Shown one piece after another: positions 1-9,858 of a stretch of 64,000 bases of DNA. The stretch lies in assembly GCF_900199455.1 (NCBI RefSeq), contig NZ_FZQR01000004.1:496001-560000 (forward strand). Reading direction: 5' to 3'. Both the position numbers and the translations under genes were made by a program. The stretch is from Mesorhizobium carmichaelinearum. GTDB taxonomy: Bacteria > Pseudomonadota > Alphaproteobacteria > Rhizobiales > Rhizobiaceae. Numbering within the stretch: position 1 is the stretch's first letter; each line of letters opens with the position of its first letter. Under the pieces are notes generated by a model, which worked only from the letters and a program-made list of their open reading frames with translations, was not told the origin of the DNA and searched no databases.

Positions 1-390
1 AACCGCGACAGCGTGGTGCGATTGATGAGCGGAACCTTCGAATCCGCCGTCCACTTCAACATGCGGCTGCCCGAACTCTTTTGCGGCTTCACGCGCGCGG
101 CCGGTGAAGCGCCGATTGCCTATCCGGTGGCCTGCCTGCCGCAAGCCTGGTCCGCCGGCTCTGCCTTCATGCTCATGCAGTCGTGCCTCGGCCTTCAGAT
201 CGATGGCTGGACAGGCGAGATCCATGTGACTCGGCCGCGCCTGCCCATCGGCATCGACAGCCTCGTCATCCGCCATCTTTCGGTAGGGCAGGCGGCGGTG
301 GATCTGACATTCCGGCGCGTCGGAGATCGTGTCGGCGCCTTCCTTGCGGAACCGCATGAGGGGCTGGTGCCACTCGTGGTCAGAAGCTGA
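1..390 (+). CDS. Amylo-alpha-1,6-glucosidase (glycogen debranching enzyme), C-terminal end only
   Basis: The reading frame is open from the first base, so the gene starts outside the window; 129 residues are visible. The tail contains RLPELFCGF, a segment characteristic of the C-terminal part of bacterial glycogen-debranching enzymes. It ends in a basic segment followed by a TGA stop. The family hydrolyses alpha-1,6 branch points of glycogen or related glucans in the cytoplasm. It lies about 110 bp before the trehalose genes otsA-otsB on the same strand, which fits a glucan/trehalose stress-metabolism locus. The family call rests on this tail alone. Confidence 0.7.
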   Translation, partial: NRDSVVRLMSGTFESAVHFNMRLPELFCGFTRAAGEAPIAYPVACLPQAWSAGSAFMLMQSCLGLQIDGWTGEIHVTRPRLPIGIDSLVIRHLSVGQAAVDLTFRRVGDRVGAFLAEPHEGLVPLVVRS

Positions 391-499
391 AAAATCGGAA
401 CCATCCCGCACCACAGGCGTTGGACCACCAGACTATGGGTGCCGGAACTCCCAGTCAACGAAGACGCTGCGGTATCCCATTGAAAGGTAATCGGTTTCA

Positions 500-2266
500 A
501 TGCCCGACGACAGTTCGTATCTGGTTGTTCCTTCATTCGCTTTATGGCTCTTCACCCTTGCAGCGGTCGGCGTCCTGGCCATCGCGCTGGTGACCATGAT
601 GGTGCGGGCGCGCCGAGGCGCACGGATTGCCGTGGGGAACAGCCCTGCTCACAGCCCATTGCCGGAATTCGAGAAGAATGGGCAGTCGGCCGTTGCCGCA
701 CTGGTGCAATGGTCACCTGAAACGCTGCGTCACATCCTCGCAACCGAATTGCCCGATGCGCAGGTGATCGTCGTTTCAAATCGTGAGCCGTATATCCACA
801 ACCGCGAGGGCGACGACATCCAGCTGGTGGTACCCGCCAGCGGGCTCGTCTCCGCCCTGGAGCCGATCACGCGCGCCTGTGCGGGCACGTGGATCGCCTA
901 TGGCGGTGGTTCGGCCGACAAGCTGGTGGTCGACAAGAACGACCGGATCGAGGTGCCGCCTGACAATCCTTCCTACACACTGCGCCGCGTCTGGCTGAGC
1001 GAGGAGGAACAGCAAGGCTATTACCTCGGCTTTGCCAATGAAGGTCTCTGGCCGCTTTGCCATATCGCCTTCACCCGGCCGATATTCCGCGCCTCGGATT
1101 GGGAAGCCTATGAGGCGGTTAACCGCAAATTCGCCGACACCGTCGTCGCGGAAGCCCGCAACGAGCGGCCGATCGTGCTGGTCCAGGATTACCATTTCGC
1201 GCTGTTGCCGCGGATGATCCGGGAGCGGCTGCCGGAGGCGATCATCATCACCTTCTGGCACATTCCATGGCCGAATTCGGAAGTGTTCAGCATCTGTCCA
1301 TGGCGTGAGAAGATTCTCGAAGGCCTGCTCGGCAGTTCGATCGTCGGCTTTCACACCCAGTTCCATTGCAACAACTTCATCGACAGCGTCGATCGTTTCC
1401 TGGAAAGCCGGATCGAGCGCGAGGATTCGGCCATTTCCTATGGCGGCGAGATCAGCCTCGTTCACGCCTATCCGATTTCAATCGAGTGGTCGCCGCCCCA
1501 CCTGGACAAACTGCCAGATGTCGCGCAATGCCGTCGGCAGGTTCGCGAGAAATTCGGCCTGGCCGAACATGTCAAACTGTGCGTGGGCGTTGAGCGTCTC
1601 GACTACACCAAGGGCATCCTCGATCGCTTCAACGCACTCGATGAACTGCTGACGCTTCATCCGGAATGGATCGGCAAGGTGGCGCTCTTGCAGATCGCGG
1701 CGCCCAGCCGCGGCACTCTGCCTGCCTATCAACAATTGTATGAGGAGTGCCTGCTCCATGCCGAGGATCTCAACCAGCGCTATGGCCGCGAAGGCTACAC
1801 CCCCGTCCTGATGGTGACGGAACATCACTCGCAGCAGCAGGTCTACGAAATCTACCGTGCCGCCGACGTTTGCATGGTCACCAGCCTGCATGACGGCATG
1901 AACCTGGTTGCCAAGGAGTTTGTCGCGGCGCGCGAGGATGAACAGGGTGTGCTGCTGCTCAGCATGTTTGCCGGCGCTTCGAAGGAGCTGCTGGAAGCCC
2001 TGATCGTCAATCCCTATGACGCGGCGATGATGGGCGACGCCTTGCTGCAGGCCTTGACCATGTCCGAGGAGGAGCAACGCCAGCGCATGCGACGCATGCG
2101 CGAGATCGTGCGCGAAAACAATGTCTATCGGTGGGCGGGCAGCATGCTTCTCGATGCGGCGCGCTTGCGCAAGCGTGACGCGGTCGATCGTGCCGTGGGT
2201 GCTGCTCCAGCGGCCCCTGCCAACGTTATATCGCTACTAGATCGCCGACGCGTGGCGGCGCTGTGA
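500..2266 (+). CDS. otsA: Alpha,alpha-trehalose-6-phosphate synthase (GT20), membrane-anchored form
   Basis: 588 residues. The catalytic domain starts near residue 89 (VIVVSNREP) and carries typical GT20 motifs: [28 protein letters not shown], and [10 protein letters not shown] followed by the acidic stretch [13 protein letters not shown]. The family transfers glucose from a nucleotide sugar to glucose-6-phosphate. A hydrophobic segment at residues about 7-33, followed by Arg-rich sequence, suggests an inner-membrane anchor not found in classic soluble OtsA (about 470 residues). It overlaps otsB by one base (TGATG), so the two are probably translationally coupled. The anchored architecture leaves open a specialised paralogue with a different donor. 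Confidence 0.9.
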   Translation: MPDDSSYLVVPSFALWLFTLAAVGVLAIALVTMMVRARRGARIAVGNSPAHSPLPEFEKNGQSAVAALVQWSPETLRHILATELPDAQVIVVSNREPYIHNREGDDIQLVVPASGLVSALEPITRACAGTWIAYGGGSADKLVVDKNDRIEVPPDNPSYTLRRVWLSEEEQQGYYLGFANEGLWPLCHIAFTRPIFRASDWEAYEAVNRKFADTVVAEARNERPIVLVQDYHFALLPRMIRERLPEAIIITFWHIPWPNSEVFSICPWREKILEGLLGSSIVGFHTQFHCNNFIDSVDRFLESRIEREDSAISYGGEISLVHAYPISIEWSPPHLDKLPDVAQCRRQVREKFGLAEHVKLCVGVERLDYTKGILDRFNALDELLTLHPEWIGKVALLQIAAPSRGTLPAYQQLYEECLLHAEDLNQRYGREGYTPVLMVTEHHSQQQVYEIYRAADVCMVTSLHDGMNLVAKEFVAAREDEQGVLLLSMFAGASKELLEALIVNPYDAAMMGDALLQALTMSEEEQRQRMRRMREIVRENNVYRWAGSMLLDAARLRKRDAVDRAVGAAPAAPANVISLLDRRRVAAL

Positions 2267-3054
2267 TGTCGATATTGCCAAACCCGCCGGAACCCGTTGT
2301 CCCGCAAGGGCCATGGAGCCTGTTCCTCGATATCGATGGCACGCTTCTCGAACATGCCGCGCATCCCGATGCGGTGGTCGTCAGTGATGAGTTGCGCATG
2401 CTGTTGACACGGCTTGAATCGCAATTGGACGGAGCGCTGGCGTTCATCACGGGACGGTCTATCGCCGCCGTCGACCATCTCTTCCAACCTCTCAGATTGC
2501 GTGCCGCCGGGCTTTATGGCCTCGAGCACAGGCTGGCGCGCGATGGTCCGGTCGAAGCCGCCGTCGAACCGGCTGACATTGCCGCACTTGCCAACGAAAT
2601 CGCAACAGAACTGGACAATGCGGATGTCTATATCGAACGCAAGGGACCGATCCTGGCCATTCATACACGCGCGGCGCCGCATTTGCTGCAGCGCGCGACG
2701 GATCTGGTCGAACAGGCACTGGACAGGTTGCCTGCGGGCTATCGGGTCTTGGCGGGCAACGCCGGCGTGGAACTGATGCCGCTGGAGGCGGCGAAGGGAG
2801 CGGCGATCCGCCGCTTCATGCAAATTCCGGCTTTCAGGGGACGGCGGCCTGTGTTCCTCGGTGACGATACATCCGACGAGAACGGGTTCGAGGTCGTCAA
2901 CGAATTGGACGGCATCTCGGTTCGCATAAAGCCGCACGGGCCGACCGCGGCACCTTTTGCGCTGGCCGGCGTGGATGCGGCCCTGGCTTGGCTGGACGAG
3001 ATGAGCAGACGGGAGACTGCGAAAGCGGCGACGCTAGCCGCAACGGCCAAATGA
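2266..3054 (+). CDS. otsB: Trehalose-6-phosphate phosphatase
   Basis: 262 residues from ATG 2266; a GTG three bases upstream is an in-frame alternative. HAD-superfamily signatures are clear: LDIDGTLLEHA near the N-terminus holds the nucleophilic Asp and the acid/base Asp. ITGRS follows, and GDDTSDENGF near residue 200 supplies the magnesium-binding acidic residues. It dephosphorylates trehalose-6-phosphate to trehalose, the second step after OtsA. The start overlaps the otsA stop by one base, so this is a two-gene operon. Confidence 0.94.
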   Translation: MSILPNPPEPVVPQGPWSLFLDIDGTLLEHAAHPDAVVVSDELRMLLTRLESQLDGALAFITGRSIAAVDHLFQPLRLRAAGLYGLEHRLARDGPVEAAVEPADIAALANEIATELDNADVYIERKGPILAIHTRAAPHLLQRATDLVEQALDRLPAGYRVLAGNAGVELMPLEAAKGAAIRRFMQIPAFRGRRPVFLGDDTSDENGFEVVNELDGISVRIKPHGPTAAPFALAGVDAALAWLDEMSRRETAKAATLAATAK

Positions 3055-3107
3055 ACCGGATTTGCCCCTAAGCCGCTCCCGGTTCACCTGCATGGAAGGA
3101 GTTTGCA

Positions 3108-3320
3108 ATGACCCAACTGACCAGCCTCATCGGGGAAATCATGCCCGCCTGGCTTCGGCGGCGCTCCGAGCCGCACGGCGGTGATACCAAGACGGCAGTT
3201 GAGCCGTTGCGCCCCGAAGACGCTGACGCAGTCTGGCGCAAGGCTGTCGAGAAAGATCTGTTTGGAGCCAACACACCGGATTACGCCGAGACCGGGCAGA
3301 AGGAACCCAAGCGTCATTGA
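3108..3320 (+). CDS. Small conserved-looking hypothetical protein
   Basis: 70 residues, hydrophilic, with no membrane segment or recognised motif. A good ribosome-binding site (GGAAGGAG, about 6 bases before ATG) supports translation. It lies 53 bp after otsB on the same strand and may be cotranscribed with it. The sequence is rich in Glu, Lys, Arg, Asp and Ala. I do not recognise a family and assign no function. Confidence 0.6.
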   Translation: MTQLTSLIGEIMPAWLRRRSEPHGGDTKTAVEPLRPEDADAVWRKAVEKDLFGANTPDYAETGQKEPKRH

Positions 3321-3329
3321 CGGCTCCGA

Positions 3330-4463
3330 TTAGCCTTCCCCGAAGACCAGCGAAACATTGCCGCCGGCATGGCGTTCGAGCCGGCCGGCGAGGTCGAGTT
3401 CCAAAAGCACCATGAAGACCTGGGCCGGGTGCAGGCCGGTGTGGCGGATGATCTCGTCGACCGGCACTGGTGTCGGGCCTAGCGCCTCGATGACCTTGGC
3501 GCGGTCGCTCTCGCCGGGTGGCGGCGTGGCCGAAAAGTCCGGCGGGTCGTCGAACGGCGGCACATCAGGCGCCCGCATGCCGGTCAGCGGCGCGATCGCC
3601 CTGGAAATGTCTGAGGCTTCGGTGACCAGCGTGGCACCGTCCTTGAGCAGGCCGTTGGTGCCGGCCGCGCGTGGGTCCAGCGGCGAGCCAGGAACGGCAA
3701 AGACCAGCCGCCCCATTTCACCGGCAAGCCTGGCGCTGATCAGCGAGCCCGAACGCTGCGCTGCTTCGACCACCACCAGCCCAAGAGCAGCACCTGCGAC
3801 CAGCCGATTGCGGCGTGGAAAATCCTGGGCGCGCGGCTGCCAGCCGAACGGCATTTCGGAGATGACAGCGCCGCGCTCGGCAATCTCGTCGCACAGGCCG
3901 GCATTTTCGGGCGGGTAGGGCAGGTCGAGGCCTCCGGCCAGAACTCCGATCGTGCCGGTCGCCAGGCTGCCCTGATGCGCCGCCGTGTCGATGCCGCGCG
4001 CCAGGCCGGAGACGATGCCATAGCCGTCGCCGCCAAGATCGGCCGCCAGCATGCGTGCCATCTTGATCCCGGCCAGCGATGCGTTGCGGGCGCCGACAAT
4101 GGCAACGCCCGGCAGCCGGAAGACAGAGGTGTTGCCCTTCACCGCCAGCAGGGGCGGCGGATTGTCCATGCTTCTCAGCAAGGATGGATAGTCGGGCTCG
4201 CCGATACCGACAAAGCGCGCGCCAGCCCGGCGGGCTGCCTCGAGTTCGGCCTCGGCTTCGGCGATCGACGGAATGCGGGCGATCCGGCTGGCGCCGCCCG
4301 AAATCATCAGTTCCGGCAGGATTTCCAGCGCGACCTCGGCGGATCCGAAGCGGTTGATCAGGTCGCGAAAGGAGGCGGGGCCGACATTCTGGGTACGGAT
4401 CAGCCGCAACCAGCTCAGCCGCTGCCGGTCGCTGAGGCGCGGCCCGGCGGCCGGCTCGCTCAA
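3330..4463 (-). CDS. dprA: DNA-processing protein DprA
   Basis: 377 residues. The Rossmann-like DprA core is recognisable by [40 protein letters not shown] and FPRRNRL...[20 protein letters not shown]. The C-terminal 70 residues look like the winged-helix domain common in the family ([15 protein letters not shown]). DprA binds incoming single-stranded DNA and loads RecA in transformation. The TTG start overlaps the plsY stop by four bases (TTGA), so it is translated as the distal gene of a plsY-dprA pair. comEC is also present in this window. Confidence 0.95.
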   Translation of the reverse strand: MSEPAAGPRLSDRQRLSWLRLIRTQNVGPASFRDLINRFGSAEVALEILPELMISGGASRIARIPSIAEAEAELEAARRAGARFVGIGEPDYPSLLRSMDNPPPLLAVKGNTSVFRLPGVAIVGARNASLAGIKMARMLAADLGGDGYGIVSGLARGIDTAAHQGSLATGTIGVLAGGLDLPYPPENAGLCDEIAERGAVISEMPFGWQPRAQDFPRRNRLVAGAALGLVVVEAAQRSGSLISARLAGEMGRLVFAVPGSPLDPRAAGTNGLLKDGATLVTEASDISRAIAPLTGMRAPDVPPFDDPPDFSATPPPGESDRAKVIEALGPTPVPVDEIIRHTGLHPAQVFMVLLELDLAGRLERHAGGNVSLVFGEG

Positions 4464-5047
4464 CCCTTGGCTCCGATCTTGCCCTCAGTGCCGGCAAGCA
4501 GCCGCGAAATGTTCGCCCGGTGCTTGATGAAGACGATGATGCTCATCACCACGAACAGGACGGCAATCTGCGGTGCGCTCATAAAATACAGGGCAATCGG
4601 CACGACGACGGCCGCCGTCAGCGCTGCCAGCGAGGAGAAGCGAAACAGGAAGGCCATCACCAGCCAGACGACGGCGAAGATCAGCGCCACCTGCCAGGCA
4701 AGGCCGATCAGCACGCCGAGATAGGTGGCGACACCCTTGCCGCCCTTGAAGCCAAGACATACCGGGAAGAGATGACCGAGAAAGGCGCCAAGACCGGCCC
4801 AGACCGCTGTTTCTGGTGCGAAATGGCCAGCGACCAGCACGGCGGCCGTGCCTTTCAGGGCATCGAGCAGCAAGGTCGCGGCGGCGAGACCCTTGTTGCC
4901 GGTACGCAGCACATTGGTGGCGCCGATATTGCCGGAGCCGATCTTGCGCACGTCACCAAGCCCGGCGGCTCGCGTCAGCAGCAGCCCGAAGGGAATCGAG
5001 CCTAAGAGGTAGCCGAATACCAGCGCCAGGATTAGGCCGTAAGTCAT
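4460..5047 (-). CDS. plsY: Acyl-phosphate:glycerol-3-phosphate acyltransferase PlsY
   Basis: 195 residues, very hydrophobic, with about five to six membrane helices. Family motifs are present: GSIPFG near the N-terminus, [12 protein letters not shown] after helix 1, and [18 protein letters not shown] in the middle. It acylates glycerol-3-phosphate using acyl-phosphate, the first committed step of phospholipid synthesis, in the inner membrane. It lies 56 bp downstream of pyrC' on the same strand and may be transcribed with pyrB-pyrC'-plsY-dprA. Confidence 0.95.
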   Translation of the reverse strand: MTYGLILALVFGYLLGSIPFGLLLTRAAGLGDVRKIGSGNIGATNVLRTGNKGLAAATLLLDALKGTAAVLVAGHFAPETAVWAGLGAFLGHLFPVCLGFKGGKGVATYLGVLIGLAWQVALIFAVVWLVMAFLFRFSSLAALTAAVVVPIALYFMSAPQIAVLFVVMSIIVFIKHRANISRLLAGTEGKIGAKG

Positions 5048-5103
5048 TGTTTCCCCCGCATTTCCCCCAGTGAGCAGGATCGGGCGCGACGCCCGTTCCT
5101 GAT

Positions 5104-6390
5104 CTATGCCGAGAACACTGTGCGGCCCGCCACCAGCGTTTGCAAGACCTTGCCTTGCAGGCGCGCACCTTCGAAGCAGGTGTTTTTCGAGCGCGAGCGG
5201 ATGCCGCTTTCGCTGACGATCCAGGGTTCGTCAAGATCGACAAGCGCGAGGTCGGCGACGGCACCCGGCTTCAGCGTGCCGCCGGGCAGGCCGAACAGCC
5301 TTGCCGGCGCGGTGGACAAGGTCTCGATCAGCCGCAGCAACGGCACGTCGCCATTGTGGTAGAGCCGCAAGGCCGCGCCGAGCAACGTTTCCAGCCCGAT
5401 GGCACCGGCGGCCGCGTCGGCGAAGGGCAGGCGCTTGGTGTCGACATCCTGCGGATCGTGCGAGGAGACGATGATGTCGACCGTGCCGTCCCTGACAGCC
5501 TCGATCATCGCCAGCCGGTCTTCCTCGGCGCGCAGCGGCGGCGTCAGCCGGAAGAAGGTGCGGTATTCGCCGACATCGTTTTCGTTGAGCGACAGATTGT
5601 GGATCGACACGCCTGAGGTGACGGCAGCGCCGTCGGCTTTGGCGCGCGTCACGGCATTCGCGGCCATCGCCGTCGAGATCTTCGCCGCATGGTAGGAGCC
5701 GCGCGTCAGACGGGCCAAAGCCAGATCGCGCTCCAGCGGAATCGATTCGGCTTCACGCGGAATGCCGGAAAGGCCGAGCCAACTGGCGTACAGGCCCTCG
5801 TTCATGACGCCGGACGAGCCGAGGTCGGCATCCTGGGTCTCATGCACGATGGTGGCGCCGAAGTCGCGGGCATAGGTCAGCGCTCGGCGCATCACCAGCG
5901 AACTGGCGATCGTGTGGCGGCCATCGGTGAAAGCGACGGCGCCGGCCTCGCGCAGAAGGCCGAACTCGGTCATCTCGCGGCCGTCCAGCCCCTTGGTGAT
6001 CGCCGCGGCCGGGAAGATGTTGACGATCGCCGTGTCCTTGGCGGTGCGCAACACGAACTCGACCAGCGCGACATTGTCGATCACCGGGTCGGTATCAGGC
6101 ATCATGACGACGGAGGTGACGCCACCGGCCGCCGCCGCGACACTCGCCGAAGCGATGGTTTCGCGATGCTCGCCGCCCGGCTCGCCGATGAAGACGCGGC
6201 CATCGATCAGGCCGGGAATGATGGCCTTACCAGCGCAATCGATGATGATGGCGCCATCGGGCGCGCCCTGGTTCAACGCTGCCTTGCCCGCGGCAACGAT
6301 CTTGCGGCCCTCGACAATGACGGCGCCGACTTCGTCGATGCCGCGCGAAGGGTCGACAATGCGGGCGCGTTCAAAGACCGTCGTGCTCAT
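5104..6390 (-). CDS. pyrC: Dihydroorotase-like protein PyrC', probably non-catalytic
   Basis: 428 residues of clear dihydroorotase/amidohydrolase fold, partnered with pyrB through a four-base ATGA overlap. The metal site is degenerate. The canonical Asp-x-His-x-His after the first strand is D63-G-R-V-F67 here, with Arg65 and Phe67 in place of both His. The canonical Thr-Asp-His-Ala-Pro near the end reads S309-S-H-D-P313, losing the catalytic Asp. In Pseudomonas a comparable inactive PyrC' is needed to assemble aspartate transcarbamoylase. By analogy this is likely a structural subunit of the PyrB complex, with the active dihydroorotase encoded elsewhere. That role is inference. Confidence 0.9.
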   Translation of the reverse strand: MSTTVFERARIVDPSRGIDEVGAVIVEGRKIVAAGKAALNQGAPDGAIIIDCAGKAIIPGLIDGRVFIGEPGGEHRETIASASVAAAAGGVTSVVMMPDTDPVIDNVALVEFVLRTAKDTAIVNIFPAAAITKGLDGREMTEFGLLREAGAVAFTDGRHTIASSLVMRRALTYARDFGATIVHETQDADLGSSGVMNEGLYASWLGLSGIPREAESIPLERDLALARLTRGSYHAAKISTAMAANAVTRAKADGAAVTSGVSIHNLSLNENDVGEYRTFFRLTPPLRAEEDRLAMIEAVRDGTVDIIVSSHDPQDVDTKRLPFADAAAGAIGLETLLGAALRLYHNGDVPLLRLIETLSTAPARLFGLPGGTLKPGAVADLALVDLDEPWIVSESGIRSRSKNTCFEGARLQGKVLQTLVAGRTVFSA

Positions 6391-7352
6391 GCGCCGCGAC
6401 CCTCTTGATTACGACGCGGATCGAGCAGCGCTTCCATCACCGCCATACGCACGGCAACGCCCATCTCCACCTGTTCCTGGATGACGCTTTGCGGGCCGTC
6501 GGCGATTTCCGAGGCGATCTCGACGCCGCGGTTCATCGGGCCGGGATGCATCACCATTGCGTCGTCCTTGGCGGCCTTCAGCTTTTCGGCATCGAGGCCG
6601 AAATAGCGGAAATATTCGCGCACCGAAGGCACGAAGGCGCCTTCCATCCGCTCGCGCTGCAGACGCAGCATCATCACCACGTCGGCGTCCTTCAGGCCCT
6701 CGGCCATCGAACGGGTGACGATGACGCCCATCCTCTCGATCCCCGAAGGCAGCAGCGTCGACGGTGCCACAACCCGCACCTGCGCCCCGAGTGCGTTGAG
6801 CAGCATGATGTTGGAGCGCGCCACGCGCGAATGCAGGATGTCGCCGCAGATCGCAACGATCAGCTTCGACAGCGGCCCCTTGGCGCGGCGGATGGTCAGC
6901 GCGTCGAGCAGCGCCTGCGTCGGGTGTTCATGCGCGCCGTCGCCGGCATTGACGACGGAGCAGCCGACTTTCTGGGCCAGAAGGGCGGCAGCACCCGCCG
7001 ATTGGTGCCGGATGATCAAAATGTCAGGCCGCATGGCGTTGAGCGTCATCGCCGTGTCGATGAGCGTTTCGCCCTTCTTCACCGAGGAACTTGCTACCGA
7101 CATGTTCATGACGTCGGCGCCAAGCCGCTTTCCGGCCAACTCAAACGAAGACTGTGTGCGGGTCGAGGCCTCGTAGAAGAGGTTGATCTGGGTGCGGCCG
7201 CGCAGCGTCGAGGTTTTCTTCTCGGACTGCCGCGAAATCGCGACGGCGCGATCCGCCCTGTCGAGCAACAGCTCGATGTCGGCGGGCGAAAGGTCGCTGA
7301 TGCCCAAAAGATGGCGGTGAGGGTAGAGTGGCAGGGACGAAGCGTCGGTCAT
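6387..7352 (-). CDS. pyrB: Aspartate carbamoyltransferase catalytic subunit
   Basis: 321 residues. It contains the carbamoyl-phosphate-binding motif STRTQSSFE near residues 60-68 and [10 protein letters not shown] near the middle, both diagnostic for aspartate carbamoyltransferase. It condenses carbamoyl phosphate with aspartate in pyrimidine synthesis. It is the first gene of a minus-strand run (pyrB-pyrC'-plsY-dprA), and its stop overlaps the pyrC' start. No regulatory PyrI is seen beside it, consistent with a PyrB-PyrC' type complex. A sigma70-like promoter lies 13-40 bp upstream. Confidence 0.96.
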   Translation of the reverse strand: MTDASSLPLYPHRHLLGISDLSPADIELLLDRADRAVAISRQSEKKTSTLRGRTQINLFYEASTRTQSSFELAGKRLGADVMNMSVASSSVKKGETLIDTAMTLNAMRPDILIIRHQSAGAAALLAQKVGCSVVNAGDGAHEHPTQALLDALTIRRAKGPLSKLIVAICGDILHSRVARSNIMLLNALGAQVRVVAPSTLLPSGIERMGVIVTRSMAEGLKDADVVMMLRLQRERMEGAFVPSVREYFRYFGLDAEKLKAAKDDAMVMHPGPMNRGVEIASEIADGPQSVIQEQVEMGVAVRMAVMEALLDPRRNQEGRGA

Positions 7353-7364
7353 CTCAAGGCGCTG

Positions 7365-7392
7365 CTATAGGGTGCGGATTTTGCGCCTGCAA
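7365..7392 (-). promoter_or_regulatory. Predicted promoter of the pyrB operon
   Basis: On the minus strand a -35 box TTGCAG (7392-7387) and a -10 box CTATAG (7370-7365) are separated by 16 bp, ending 12 bp before the pyrB ATG. The implied leader is very short, leaving no room for a classical attenuator. Predicted by eye only. Confidence 0.4.
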
Positions 7393-7509
7393 GCACCAGC
7401 TTTGGATTGGCGCCTTTCTCCCCGGTATTTTCGTCGCGCGCGCGGCAACGCTTGGCTATATCTAGCCGATGGCTTGGGATTCGAAGCCTTCCGGTGACAG
7501 GGATAGAGC

Positions 7510-9138
7510 GTGACTGACGACGTGACGAACCAGCCGCCGCCGCTGACGGGCGGCAACGCCTGGCGGGGCGATCCGTTGCTGATCCAGCTTGCCGAGCGCT
7601 TTTCCGATCCGGTGCGCAAGGACCTCGACGGGCTCGGCCGTTTCGTGCTGACGCAGGAGGCGCAGGAACTGGCGCGTCTCGCCAATGTCGAGACGCCGAA
7701 ACTCAGGACGCATGATCGTCAGGGACGGCGCATCGACCTGGTCGAGTTCCATCCTGCCTATCACGCCTTGATGCGGCGCTCGGTGGCCAATGGGCTGCAT
7801 TCCTCGGTCTGGGAAAATGGTGATGCCGAGATTGGCCGCCGCCATCAGGTGCGTGCCGCACGTTTTTATCTGACCGCCGAGCTCGAGACCGGGCATCTCT
7901 GCCCGATCACCATGACCAGCGCCTCGCTGGCGGCGTTGATGGCCAGCCCGAAACTGTTTCGCGAATGGGCGCCGCGCGTCACGACACGCAAATACGACCA
8001 GAGCCAGAAGCCGCCGGTCGAGAAGACCGGGCTGACGCTCGGCATGGGCATGACCGAGAAACAGGGCGGCACCGATGTGCGCGCCAATGTGACCAGGGCC
8101 GAACGCGCCGGCAGCGGTTTTTATCGCCTGACCGGCCACAAATGGTTCATGTCGGCACCGATGTCGGACGCTTTCCTGGTGCTGGCGCAGGCACCGGAGG
8201 GACTGTCCTGCTTCCTCGTACCGCGCGTTCTCGGCGATGGTTCGGGCAATGGCTTCTGCTTCCAGCGGCTGAAGGACAAGCTCGGCAACCGCTCCAACGC
8301 GTCTTCCGAGGTGGAATTCGTCAACGCCATCGGTGAGATGGTCGGCGAACCTGGCGCCGGCGTGAAGACGATCATGGACATGGTCACCTTGACCCGGCTC
8401 GACTGCGCGGTGGCGTCCTCGGCGATCATGCGGGCAGGGCTGGCGGAAGCGGTTCATCATGCCCGCCATCGCCAGGTGTTCGGCTCGACCTTGATCGAGC
8501 AGCCGCTGATGCAGCGGGTATTGGCCGACATGGCGCTCGATGTTGCCGCGGCAACCGCGCTGTCGTTCCGGCTGGCGCGCTCCTTCGACGAGGCGGCGAG
8601 CGATCGCGGCGAGGCGGCGTTTGCCCGCGCGATGACGCCGGTTGTCAAATACTGGGTGTGCAAGATCGCGCCGCCGCTGCTCTACGAGGCGATGGAGTGC
8701 CTCGGCGGCAATGGCTATGTCGAGGAAGCGCCGCTCGCCCGTTATTATCGCGAGGCCCCGGTCAATGCGATCTGGGAAGGGTCGGGCAATGTCATGGCGC
8801 TCGATGTGCTGCGCGTCCTCGGCCGCGCGCCCGGACTGTTCGAAGAGGTGCTGGCCGGCATCGACCGTGACCTCGGCGCCGGCGGCCGCGGCACGATCGG
8901 TGTGCTGAAGGCGGCGATGCAGGTGGCTTCGACCGATGAGGGCTCGGCACGCCTGCTGACCGAACAGCTGGCGTTGTCGGCAGCCGCGGCGGAACTCCGG
9001 CGGCTGGGGGCAGGGCGGATTGCCGATGCCTTCGTCGAGACCCGCCTGGCAGGCCAGTGGCGCAACACCTATGGCATGATCGATTCGCGCCACGACGCGC
9101 GCATGATCATCGATACGCTCTATCCGCCGGTAAACTGA
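7510..9138 (+). CDS. AidB-like acyl-CoA dehydrogenase family protein
   Basis: 542 residues, longer than ordinary acyl-CoA dehydrogenases (about 380) and close to E. coli AidB (about 540). GMGMTEKQGGTDVRAN followed by GHKWFMSAPMSDAFLVLAQA matches the AidB flavin-binding region. MECLGGNGYVEE with IWEGSGNVMALDVLR near residues 395-440 is also typical. AidB is a flavoprotein of the adaptive response to alkylation and binds DNA through its C-terminal part. I chose the GTG start because the N-terminal NQPPPLTGGNAW resembles the AidB family start. No ada or alkB is next to it. Orthology to AidB rather than a related dehydrogenase is likely but not proven. Confidence 0.85.
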   Translation: MTDDVTNQPPPLTGGNAWRGDPLLIQLAERFSDPVRKDLDGLGRFVLTQEAQELARLANVETPKLRTHDRQGRRIDLVEFHPAYHALMRRSVANGLHSSVWENGDAEIGRRHQVRAARFYLTAELETGHLCPITMTSASLAALMASPKLFREWAPRVTTRKYDQSQKPPVEKTGLTLGMGMTEKQGGTDVRANVTRAERAGSGFYRLTGHKWFMSAPMSDAFLVLAQAPEGLSCFLVPRVLGDGSGNGFCFQRLKDKLGNRSNASSEVEFVNAIGEMVGEPGAGVKTIMDMVTLTRLDCAVASSAIMRAGLAEAVHHARHRQVFGSTLIEQPLMQRVLADMALDVAAATALSFRLARSFDEAASDRGEAAFARAMTPVVKYWVCKIAPPLLYEAMECLGGNGYVEEAPLARYYREAPVNAIWEGSGNVMALDVLRVLGRAPGLFEEVLAGIDRDLGAGGRGTIGVLKAAMQVASTDEGSARLLTEQLALSAAAAELRRLGAGRIADAFVETRLAGQWRNTYGMIDSRHDARMIIDTLYPPVN

Positions 9139-9271
9139 GCCGAGACCGGCGCATCGCTCGATTCTTCGATCAGTTGAACGCATCTGAGGACATCGTAGTG
9201 CGTCCTGTGGATCGCCGTTAACCTTAACAAATGGTTTCCGTTGCGGCGGCGAGCGGCAAAGCCCACTGTCA

Positions 9272-9289
9272 TTCCTGCCGAAGCAGGAA
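9272..9289 (+). repeat. Short palindrome overlapping the next gene's ribosome-binding site
   Basis: TTCCTGC-CGAA-GCAGGAA is a perfect 7-bp inverted repeat with a four-base loop. It lies five bases before ATG 9295, and its 3' arm contains the AGGA Shine-Dalgarno element. In the other possible reading it would encode Val-Ile-Pro-Ala-Glu-Ala-Gly, the signature peptide of a widespread dispersed palindromic repeat in proteobacteria. It may be such a repeat, a translational control hairpin, or both. Confidence 0.5.
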
Positions 9290-9294
9290 CCACG

Positions 9295-9858
9295 ATGCGA
9301 CACGTACTGACCTCCTTTCTGTCTGTGCACTGGGCGATTGTCTTCGCCCTGCTGGCGCTGATCTGCATCGATGGAGACCGCGGTGTCACAGCAGCCCTCG
9401 GCGTACTCGGTGTCACCGTCGAGAGCGCCCGCTTCGTCAATCTGGAAAACATCGTCGTTGTCGCGCCGCTGGCGATCGCCTTGCTGGTCGTGTCGGTGCT
9501 GTTCTTCTGGGCTTTTGTCGATTCCCTGATCAACGATGCGGCCAGCCCGGGCGCCGACAGCGTCGTTCGCATCGCCTTCATTTCCGCTTCCGGTGTGCTG
9601 TCGATGATCCTGATCGGTGGCGCCGCGCAGGGCATCAACGGACTCTTCATGGTCGTCGCGGTGCAACTGGCCGCGCTTCTGGCCTCCTATGTCGCGATGC
9701 TTGCCGAGCGGCGCTCGGCAGCGGTGTCGGACGACGCCGCGTTCCACGCCACGGCGCACAACATGGCGAAGGCGGCGGCCCACAATTCGCTGCTCTCCAT
9801 GATATCAGGCCGGACCGGCCCCAGCCGGCCCGGCCCTAAAGCGAAGGGAGGCCGCTGA
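9295..9858 (+). CDS. Uncharacterised inner-membrane protein
   Basis: 187 residues with four likely membrane helices, at about residues 10-28, 55-80, 95-118 and 120-140, and a basic C-terminal tail. I chose ATG 9295 over an upstream in-frame TTG because an AGGA element precedes it and the longer version would translate a palindromic repeat. It overlaps the next gene by one base (TGATG), so the two are probably coupled. No family recognised; a membrane role with its partner is inferred from context. Confidence 0.65.
   Translation: MRHVLTSFLSVHWAIVFALLALICIDGDRGVTAALGVLGVTVESARFVNLENIVVVAPLAIALLVVSVLFFWAFVDSLINDAASPGADSVVRIAFISASGVLSMILIGGAAQGINGLFMVVAVQLAALLASYVAMLAERRSAAVSDDAAFHATAHNMAKAAAHNSLLSMISGRTGPSRPGPKAKGGR

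Noticed and set aside
7462..9783. A 773-codon open frame on the minus strand
   Set aside because: It is antisense to the aidB-like gene and its downstream neighbour. Its translation is rich in His, Arg and Gly, typical of the shadow of a GC-rich gene, with no domain.
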